From contig PSPM01000027.1 in NCBI GenBank assembly GCA_004195435.1, positions 1-5,106 on the forward strand: a stretch of 5,106 nt of DNA. Reading direction: 5' to 3'. Positions 1-4,938 of the stretch are shown here, one piece after another; position 1 is the stretch's first letter; every line of letters starts with the position of its first letter. The translations under genes and the position numbers were made by a program. The stretch is from Candidatus Parvarchaeota archaeon (lineage in GTDB: Archaea > Nanobdellota > Nanobdellia > Pacearchaeales > GW2011-AR1). The notes below the pieces were generated by a model that was not told the DNA's origin, searched no databases, and was given only the letters and a program-made list of their open reading frames with translations.

Positions 1-31
1 AATCATTTTAATTCATTTTTGCTCAAATATT

Positions 32-43
32 AAACTATATAAA
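32..43 (+). promoter_or_regulatory. Archaeal core promoter (BRE-like element plus TATA box) of the glycosyltransferase gene
   Basis: TATATAAA lies at 36-43, with AAAC (32-35) directly upstream as a possible TFB-recognition element. The TATA box occupies -29 to -22 relative to the A of the ATG at 65. In archaea the TATA box centre usually sits about 26 bases before the transcription start, so transcription should begin at or within a base or two of the ATG, giving a leaderless mRNA. The sequence just before the ATG (tttttaga) has no Shine-Dalgarno match, which agrees. The other two visible promoters have the same spacing. Confidence 0.65.
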
Positions 44-64
44 CCTATCAAAAGTGTTTTTAGA

Positions 65-1135
65 ATGGTAAAAAAAATATGTTTTTTCACAATGGGGTTC
101 GCATTTAACAGATTAAACAGGCTAAAATATTATGAAAAGATTTTTTCTGAAGAAACAGAACTCTATCTATTTACAACAGATAAGTACAAAGGAAAAGAAA
201 AAGAAAATTATCAGTTCAATTGGGATCTTAAAAAAACAAAAATACATGTAGAAAAATATGATCCCTTAATATTGGGAATTAAGTTAAGGAAATTTTGCAA
301 AAAAAATAAAATAGAAAGAGTTATTAATTTAGGAAATTGGACAGGGGCAAATTTTTTTTTATTTAATTTATTTAGTAAAACAGATTATTTATTAAATATT
401 TTTTCAAATATAACTTCTTCTAACGAAACAGTTTTTAAGAAATTAACAAAAAAATTACTTTTTTCCCCATTAGTTATTTTTTCTAAAAAAACTATTTTTA
501 ACGATTATAAAAATTATAAAAATTATAAAAATATTTTTGGAAATAAAATAAAATATCTCCCGATAACTATAGATGACAATTTTTTTAGTAATAAGGGCAA
601 AATAAAAACCAGGAGAAAATTAGGATTGCCTTTAGATAAAAAAATAATTATTTTCGTAGGGAGAATTGACTTATCAAAAGGGAGCGATATTTTGATAGAT
701 TTAATTAAAAAAAATAAAGATTACCTATTTATTGTAATAGGTAGGGAAATTGATAAAAATTTTAAAAAAATTAAGAAATTAAGAAATTTAAGATATTATG
801 AAAGTAAAGGCCAAAAAGAATTAATAGATTATTATAATTCAGCAGATTTAGGTTATTTTCCACAAAGAATAGAGGGGGGTTTGGGAATGACTACTGCAGA
901 ATGTCTTTCTTGTGGAACTCCTTCAATAAATAGGGAGAGGGAAGGGATAATAGGGAGCAAAGCGTTATTTAAGATAGAAGTTAACTTAGAAAAAACCGAT
1001 GAACAAATAAAGCGCTTTTTTAAGAAATCAGAAAAAAATAAAAAAGGATTAAGAAAAGTAGCAGAAAATTATATTAAAAAAAATTATTCTGATACAATTT
1101 GGAAAGAAAAATATAGGAGAGAATACCTTGATTAG
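65..1135 (+). CDS. GT4-like glycosyltransferase (glycosyl transferases group 1)
   Basis: This 356-residue protein is predicted to be a cytoplasmic, GT-B-fold, retaining glycosyltransferase that moves a sugar from a nucleotide-sugar to a glycan or lipid acceptor. The C-terminal half carries the family landmarks: IIIFVGRIDLSKG (residues 194-206), the usual start of the nucleotide-sugar domain; the segment KELIDYYNSADLGYFP (251-266); and EGGLGMTTAECLSCGTPSI (270-288), the counterpart of the E-x7-E donor-binding loop. Here the two glutamates (E270, E279) are separated by eight residues rather than the usual seven. The N-terminal acceptor domain is lysine/asparagine-rich and poorly conserved, as is common. 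No signal peptide or clear transmembrane segment is visible. The start is set by the TATA box 22 bases upstream of the ATG. The stop lies 3 bases from the stop of the converging methyltransferase gene. Donor and acceptor cannot be read from sequence. The neighbours suggest assembly of a surface glycan that also receives a phospho- or phosphono-substituent. Confidence 0.85.
   Translation: MVKKICFFTMGFAFNRLNRLKYYEKIFSEETELYLFTTDKYKGKEKENYQFNWDLKKTKIHVEKYDPLILGIKLRKFCKKNKIERVINLGNWTGANFFLFNLFSKTDYLLNIFSNITSSNETVFKKLTKKLLFSPLVIFSKKTIFNDYKNYKNYKNIFGNKIKYLPITIDDNFFSNKGKIKTRRKLGLPLDKKIIIFVGRIDLSKGSDILIDLIKKNKDYLFIVIGREIDKNFKKIKKLRNLRYYESKGQKELIDYYNSADLGYFPQRIEGGLGMTTAECLSCGTPSINREREGIIGSKALFKIEVNLEKTDEQIKRFFKKSEKNKKGLRKVAENYIKKNYSDTIWKEKYRREYLD
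504..530 (+). repeat. Three perfect 9-bp tandem units inside the glycosyltransferase gene
   Basis: The unit ATTATAAAA occurs three times in succession (504-512, 513-521, 522-530). It is in frame, encoding the run D-Y-K-N-Y-K-N-Y-K-N around residues 147-156, just before the inter-domain region. Because the unit is a multiple of three, gain or loss of copies would not shift the frame. This is probably a low-complexity expansion in AT-rich DNA rather than a functional element. Confidence 0.8.
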
Positions 1136-1160
1136 TTTTTATTTTGTAACTTTTAATTTT
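1136..1160 (+). terminator. T-rich tract, possible archaeal terminator of the glycosyltransferase gene
   Basis: Immediately after the TAG stop the plus strand reads T5-A-T4 and then two more T4 runs, with no preceding hairpin. Archaeal RNA polymerase can terminate on U-rich tracts alone, so this is a reasonable 3' end. The tract overlaps the end of the converging methyltransferase gene. In so AT-rich a background, T runs are common, so the call is weak. For the opposite strand, a comparable T5 run lies at about 1108-1113 inside the glycosyltransferase gene. Confidence 0.3.
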
Positions 1161-1630
1161 ACACAAATTCTTTTTTGAAAGCCATTTATAAATAATGAAA
1201 GAAAAGATCTCAGGTTTCCAGGAAAAAATTTTCCAATTTTAGATGGTTCAGAATATAATTTTAATATTTTAAATTTTTCTTTGTTTTCAATTCTTCTAGA
1301 ATCATAAACAAAGATTTTGAAACTATGTTCATTAAAATATCTTATATGCTGAAAACCATCATAAGCGCCACTATTAGAACAATGAGGAACTAATATCTCA
1401 ATAATCGAATCAGGTTTGCAAATTCTCCACAGTTCCCTTAAAACTTTCTCAGGCTCCCATAAATGTTCTAAAACATGTTTTACATAGATGTAATCATAAG
1501 AATTATCTTTAATAGGGTATGGAAATTTATTAAAGTCAAAACTTTTTGTCAATTTAGGATTTTTATGAATATCTATATTGTCCCAGTTTTTCTTTATATC
1601 TACTCCACATCCAAAATTTAATTTTTTCAT
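1139..1630 (-). CDS. Class I SAM-dependent methyltransferase (type 11-like), last gene of the minus-strand operon
   Basis: The protein has 163 residues. Motif I is LNFGCG (residues 4-9), the SAM-binding loop, followed by D20 at the end of the second strand, which normally contacts the SAM ribose. Then comes a segment typical of methyltransferases in glycan clusters: FDFNKFPYPIKDNSYDYIYV (31-50) running into HVLEHL (52-57). LRELWRICKP (64-73) and the H-x-R-x-F element HIRYF (95-99) follow. It is on the short side for the family, but no core motif is missing. I place the start at 1630, where ATG overlaps the LicD-family stop as ATGA. An in-frame ATG at 1669 would add 13 residues before motif I that simply re-read the LicD gene's 3' end in another frame. 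It is probably translated by coupling to the upstream gene, since no strong Shine-Dalgarno site is seen. The methyl acceptor is unknown: a sugar hydroxyl is the usual inference, and a phosphonate or amine headgroup is possible from context. Confidence 0.85.
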   Translation of the reverse strand: MKKLNFGCGVDIKKNWDNIDIHKNPKLTKSFDFNKFPYPIKDNSYDYIYVKHVLEHLWEPEKVLRELWRICKPDSIIEILVPHCSNSGAYDGFQHIRYFNEHSFKIFVYDSRRIENKEKFKILKLYSEPSKIGKFFPGNLRSFLSLFINGFQKRICVKLKVTK

Positions 1631-2358
1631 TTTAATTTTTTCCAGTCTCCATGATCTCTCCAATCCCACTTTTCCCCCCTTTGAATAGGAGTTTTCCAGT
1701 CCCCATAATTCAATTTAAGGTAATTTTCCACATCATAAGGGATTCTAAACTCAAGGCCGTAATAATTTAAATAATTCTGTTTTAAAATATATTCTTTAGG
1801 AATCTCTAATGAATAAATAATTGGTTTCATATTATCCACTGAGAGGGAACTAAAAAAATTATAAATAAATTTACGAAAATTTTTAGGAATAAAAGAAATT
1901 ATTTTGATTAAATTAATCTTCAAAGAAAAAATTTTTCTAATTGAAAAATAATCTCCATAATATTCTATACTTGAAAATTTATGCAACCATCTAAAAGGTT
2001 CTTTTAATTTAGACCCGTCACTTCTTTCTCTAAATTTGAAAATATTATTATCTCTTCTTTTTAATAAAATAAGATCTACTCCAATATCGCCTTTTATTAT
2101 ATTTATAACATCCCAAAAGAAAATTATTGTAAAACCTTTCTTGGAAAATTCTTTAGTAATTTTCTTTTTAATTTTTAATTTTCTTATAGAAGGTTCAAAA
2201 ATTCCAAGGTCAATATCTTTTTCATCCCCTGGAAGAATATCTCCATTTCTAACTGCTCCTAAAAGAGTTCCATCTTCAAGCCAAATAGGAATTTTATTTT
2301 TTTCAAAAATTTCTCCAACATCTCTAAGAATTTGATAATATTTAAAATTTTTTTTCAT
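1627..2358 (-). CDS. LicD/fukutin-family nucleotidyl/phospho-ligand transferase
   Basis: LicD proteins transfer phosphocholine (and related phospho-groups) from a CDP- or CMP-activated donor onto sugars of surface glycans. The 243-residue product has the family signature near its N-terminus: WLEDGTLLGAVRNG (residues 26-39), then GDEKDIDLGI (44-53). The acidic residues D45, D48 and D50 form the expected metal/nucleotide site. The C-terminal element also fits: FRIPYDVENYL (204-214) followed by YGDWKTP (218-224), matching the usual P...YL...YG-D/W ending. The length is close to bacterial LicD. No signal peptide is seen, so a cytoplasmic site is likely. It is the middle gene of three; its ATG overlaps the upstream stop as ATGA (2355-2358), and its TGA overlaps the next start (1627-1630). 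The gene directly upstream is a LicC-like nucleotidyltransferase, the classical source of its donor. With a PEP mutase divergently adjacent, the donor may be a CMP-phosphonate instead of CDP-choline; that last step is inference. Confidence 0.87.
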   Translation of the reverse strand: MKKNFKYYQILRDVGEIFEKNKIPIWLEDGTLLGAVRNGDILPGDEKDIDLGIFEPSIRKLKIKKKITKEFSKKGFTIIFFWDVINIIKGDIGVDLILLKRRDNNIFKFRERSDGSKLKEPFRWLHKFSSIEYYGDYFSIRKIFSLKINLIKIISFIPKNFRKFIYNFFSSLSVDNMKPIIYSLEIPKEYILKQNYLNYYGLEFRIPYDVENYLKLNYGDWKTPIQRGEKWDWRDHGDWKKLK

Positions 2359-3122
2359 TTTTCAAGAACCCATTTTTTTGCTAAAAGATATTCCTCTTCA
2401 CTATTCATATTAATCCAAAAATTATTTTTAACATCTAAATAATTAAGTTTAATATTTTTTAAATTCAATAAATCATCAAATATTTTCTCATATTTAAAAG
2501 AAAAGTCTCCCTTGCTAAAAAGTTCTTCCATATATGCATAAGTTTGTTCCATAAATTCTTTAGAAAATTTACAAATTCCAACAAATTCCCCAACAGAGTT
2601 ATTAGAAGAAGAATAAATCCCTCTTCTAAATCCTTCAACATTTCCTCCCCTTCCAAAAATAAGTTCTTCTTTCGTATTCTTTTTAGAGGGATTAGAGTCA
2701 ACCATAATCAAATTTTCTTTTTCAGAAAAAAGAAGATTTTTTAAGATACTTTTATCAAAAAAAGAGTCTGAATCAATAAGGATGACTTTACACTTATTTT
2801 TAATCCAAGATTTTCTAGTAAGAAATAAACTAAACCCATGTTCAGTTTTGTGCCAATTATCAGAATGTATGTAATCTATTTCAATTCTCTTATATTTATT
2901 TTCAAAAAATTCTTTAAATAAATGCCCATTATAACCTGTAACAAATGTAACTTTTCGAAAACCAAGATCATTTAAAATATCAAGATTATACTCAATTATT
3001 GATTTTCCAAATATCTCTAGAAATGCTTTAGGTTTATTTCTAGTCAAATGAGCCATTCTACTACTTTTCCCAGCAGCCGGAATAAGAACATGATATTCAG
3101 AATAATCCAAGTTATTTCCCAT
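2355..3122 (-). CDS. LicC-like nucleotidyltransferase (phosphocholine/phosphonate cytidylyltransferase type)
   Basis: This 255-residue single-domain GT-A-like enzyme is predicted to join a phospho- or phosphono-compound to CMP (or make an NDP-sugar). The signature loop is complete: IPAAGKSSRM (residues 14-23), then NKPKAFLEIFGKSIIEYNL (29-47) with the catalytic-type lysine K32. VTFVTGYNG (58-66) and the metal-binding acidic motif DSD (117-119) follow. GEFVGICKFSKE, in the C-terminal half, resembles the GE(Y/F)-G-I segment of LicC-type cytidylyltransferases more than that of sugar-1-phosphate enzymes. Near the C-terminus, where this family usually has W-x-E-I-D-x-x-E-D, the sequence reads WINMNSEEEY, so the expected aspartate is an asparagine. 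The start at 3122 is supported by a TATA box 22 bases upstream. It is first in the operon, and its stop overlaps the LicD-type start. Choline-phosphate, ethanolamine-phosphate and 2-aminoethylphosphonate are all plausible substrates; the neighbouring PEP mutase favours a phosphonate. Confidence 0.82.
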   Translation of the reverse strand: MGNNLDYSEYHVLIPAAGKSSRMAHLTRNKPKAFLEIFGKSIIEYNLDILNDLGFRKVTFVTGYNGHLFKEFFENKYKRIEIDYIHSDNWHKTEHGFSLFLTRKSWIKNKCKVILIDSDSFFDKSILKNLLFSEKENLIMVDSNPSKKNTKEELIFGRGGNVEGFRRGIYSSSNNSVGEFVGICKFSKEFMEQTYAYMEELFSKGDFSFKYEKIFDDLLNLKNIKLNYLDVKNNFWINMNSEEEYLLAKKWVLEK

Positions 3123-3143
3123 TAATTTTCCAAAATAATTAGT

Positions 3144-3155
3144 TTTATATAGATT
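3144..3155 (-). promoter_or_regulatory. Archaeal core promoter (BRE-like element plus TATA box) of the LicC-LicD-methyltransferase operon
   Basis: Read on the minus strand, AATC (3155-3152) is followed by TATATAAA (3151-3144). The TATA box spans -29 to -22 relative to the ATG at 3122, predicting a leaderless transcript. The only Shine-Dalgarno-like bases before the start are an isolated GGA. The AATC element matches the one in front of the divergent mutase promoter base for base, making it a likely TFB contact site. Confidence 0.65.
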
Positions 3156-3186
3156 GTTGTGGGCCTGAATTGTATAGGGTTCTATA
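3156..3186. other. Spacer shared by two divergent promoters, candidate regulatory site
   Basis: These 31 bases lie between the two outward-facing BRE/TATA elements. The stretch contains the most G+C-rich patch of the intergenic region (TGTGGGCCTG, 3157-3166). I see no strong dyad, only a weak GAA-N10-TTC. A factor bound here could contact both promoters at once, but no known operator is recognised. Confidence 0.25.
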
Positions 3187-3198
3187 AATCTTTATATA
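3187..3198 (+). promoter_or_regulatory. Archaeal core promoter (BRE-like element plus TATA box) of the PEP mutase fusion gene
   Basis: AATC (3187-3190) precedes TTTATATA (3191-3198), close to the archaeal box A consensus. The TATA box occupies -29 to -22 relative to the ATG at 3220. A GGA at 3216-3218 is only one base from the ATG, too close to act as a Shine-Dalgarno site, so leaderless initiation is the better reading. Confidence 0.7.
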
Positions 3199-3219
3199 CT
3201 GGATAAAAATAAAAAGGAT

Positions 3220-4938
3220 ATGTCATTAAAATATCTTACAAATCCCACTGAAAGAATACCTAAACTAAAGAGAATATTAGAAAAAAAAGGATTTTTAAAA
3301 GCAATTGAAGTCCATAATGGATTATCAGGATTAATAGTAAATGAATTAAAAATAGAAGAAGCTTCTAATTTTTTAGAATTTGATGCATTATGGGAATCAA
3401 GTTTAACGGATTCAGCTTCTAAAGGGCTTCCAGATGTAGAATTAGTAAGCATAGATTCTAGGTTATTCACAACAGAACAAATAGCAAGAGTAACAGATAA
3501 ACCGATAATCTTTGATGGAGATACGGGTGGCGATATAAGTCAATTTGAATATTTAATTCCAAGACTAGAAAATATGGGGGTTTCAGCAATAATAATAGAG
3601 GATAAGGTGTTTCCTAAGAGAAATAGTTTGGATGGGGAATCCAACCAAATTTTAGAAGATCCAAAAAAATTTGCTGAAAAGATTAAAGCAGGAAAAGATA
3701 TTCAAAAGTCTAGGGATTTTATGATTATAGCCAGATTAGAAAGTTTAATAGCCGGAAAAGATGTTGATGATGCTATAAAAAGAGCAGAAATATATCTAAA
3801 TGCCGGAGCAGATGGGATAATGATTCATTCAAAAGATAAAACTCCCGAAAAAATTATAGATTTTGCAAAAAAATATCGAAAACTGCCCATCAATATAGGG
3901 TTCGGAAAACCATTAGTTTCAGTACCAACAACTTACAACAGAATTTATGATGATGAATTAAAAGAATTAGGCTTCAACATAGTAATACATGCAAATCATA
4001 ATTTAAGAGCCTCATACAAAGCAATGGAGGAAGTATGCAAAGATATTTTATTAAATAATCGTTCCTCAGAAGCCGATAAATTATGTGTTCCTGTAAAAGA
4101 TATTTTTGAAAAAGTAGGATACACAGTTTTAACTAAAAAAGATAAACTAAGAGAAAAACCAATTCCAATTATAATGCCTGCAGCAGGAAGAGATGATCTA
4201 TCTTTAAAATTAAATATTGGGAAAATTCCAAAAATTTTGATAGATATAAAAGGAAAATCTTTATTAGAGAGACAAATAAAAAGATTAACTGAAATAGGTC
4301 TAAAAGATATAAATATTATTATAGGGGATAAATCGGAAATGTTTAATTTGCCCGGAGCAAACTATATAAAAAATGAAAATTGGGAAACCACTTTTGTAAT
4401 GCATAGTTTAATGTTAGCAAAAGACAAAATGAAAGAAGGATTCATTTATATGAATCCAGATATGGTGCTAGAAAAAAAACTTATTACAGATCTAATAAAC
4501 TCAGAAGGAGATATAGTGATGGTAGTCGACGGATCTTACAAATATCATCAACATGAAGTGGATAAAATCTTAGACTTAATAATCTCTAAAGAGATAAATT
4601 CAACAACAAATTTAAGAGAGATAAATAAAGAAGATAGAGAAGTACAAAAAATAGGAAAAAGGATCAATATCTTAGAAGCAACTCACGAAGCACTAAGTTT
4701 AGTTAAATTTTCAAAAAATGGAGCTAAGAATTTTATTGAAGTTTATGAAGATTGTTTAAAAAATGAAAAGAGAAATTTTCAAGAAGCAGAATCAATTAAA
4801 AAAGCAGATTTTACAGATATTTTGCAAGAAATGATTTATAGGGGATTCAAAATAAATTTTATAGAAACTCATAAAGGCTGGTTAGAATTACATAATAAAA
4901 AAGATTATGAAATAATAAAAGGTTATTTTAACAATTAA
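3220..4938 (+). CDS. pepM: Phosphoenolpyruvate mutase fused to a C-terminal nucleotidyltransferase domain
   Basis: The N-terminal domain (about residues 1-300) is PEP phosphomutase of the isocitrate-lyase superfamily. It isomerises phosphoenolpyruvate to phosphonopyruvate, the entry step of almost all known C-P bond biosynthesis. It has VHNGLSGLIV (31-40), W58, D72, the DGDTGG metal loop (99-104, with D99 and D101), and the diagnostic EDK-x5-NS motif (127-136, including K133 and N135). R172 and H203 complete the set. These line up at near-constant offset with the catalytic residues I recall for the mussel enzyme (D58, D85, D87, K120, N122, R159, H190). The C-terminal domain (about 314-572) is a nucleotidyltransferase: PAAGRDDLSLKLNIGKIPK (320-338), GKSLLERQ (345-352), NPDMVLE (412-418) and VVDGS (435-439). 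Such fusions are known in phosphonate clusters, where the domain is thought to make a CMP-phosphonate. Its first loop lacks the canonical G-x-G-x-R. The start is supported by a TATA box 22 bases upstream; the stop overlaps the converging oxygenase gene. Confidence 0.93.
   Translation: MSLKYLTNPTERIPKLKRILEKKGFLKAIEVHNGLSGLIVNELKIEEASNFLEFDALWESSLTDSASKGLPDVELVSIDSRLFTTEQIARVTDKPIIFDGDTGGDISQFEYLIPRLENMGVSAIIIEDKVFPKRNSLDGESNQILEDPKKFAEKIKAGKDIQKSRDFMIIARLESLIAGKDVDDAIKRAEIYLNAGADGIMIHSKDKTPEKIIDFAKKYRKLPINIGFGKPLVSVPTTYNRIYDDELKELGFNIVIHANHNLRASYKAMEEVCKDILLNNRSSEADKLCVPVKDIFEKVGYTVLTKKDKLREKPIPIIMPAAGRDDLSLKLNIGKIPKILIDIKGKSLLERQIKRLTEIGLKDINIIIGDKSEMFNLPGANYIKNENWETTFVMHSLMLAKDKMKEGFIYMNPDMVLEKKLITDLINSEGDIVMVVDGSYKYHQHEVDKILDLIISKEINSTTNLREINKEDREVQKIGKRINILEATHEALSLVKFSKNGAKNFIEVYEDCLKNEKRNFQEAESIKKADFTDILQEMIYRGFKINFIETHKGWLELHNKKDYEIIKGYFNN

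Noticed and set aside
874..879. Possible frameshift in a run of six G within the glycosyltransferase gene
   Set aside because: The frame remains open on both sides and family motifs continue in the same frame (IIIFVGR before, AECLSCGTP after), so no frameshift is indicated.
1631..1669. In-frame upstream ATG extending the methyltransferase by 13 residues
   Set aside because: The extension lies wholly within the LicD-type gene's 3' end read in another frame, has no motif value, and ignores the ATGA overlap at 1627-1630, which places the start directly before motif I.
2036..2335. Plus-strand open frame of 99 codons
   Set aside because: It is antisense to the well-supported LicD-type gene and shows low-complexity Ile/Ser/Phe composition typical of an antisense AT-rich shadow.
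2465..2744. Minus-strand frame of 78 codons (2465-2701) and plus-strand frame of 66 codons (2544-2744)
   Set aside because: Both overlap the nucleotidyltransferase gene, whose motifs are unambiguous in its own frame; neither has recognisable motifs or a start signal.
3216..3218. GGA as a ribosome binding site for the PEP mutase gene
   Set aside because: Only one base separates it from the ATG, too close for Shine-Dalgarno pairing; the TATA box position explains initiation better.
3192..3470. Minus-strand open frame of 92 codons at the start of the PEP mutase gene
   Set aside because: It is antisense to the conserved mutase N-terminus and runs into the TATA box; there is no motif support.
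3220..4120. Isocitrate lyase, methylisocitrate lyase or oxaloacetate hydrolase instead of PEP mutase
   Set aside because: The N-terminal domain has EDK-x5-NS (127-136), the mutase-type motif, and not the K-K-C-G-H loop of lyases. The attached nucleotidyltransferase domain also fits phosphonate metabolism.
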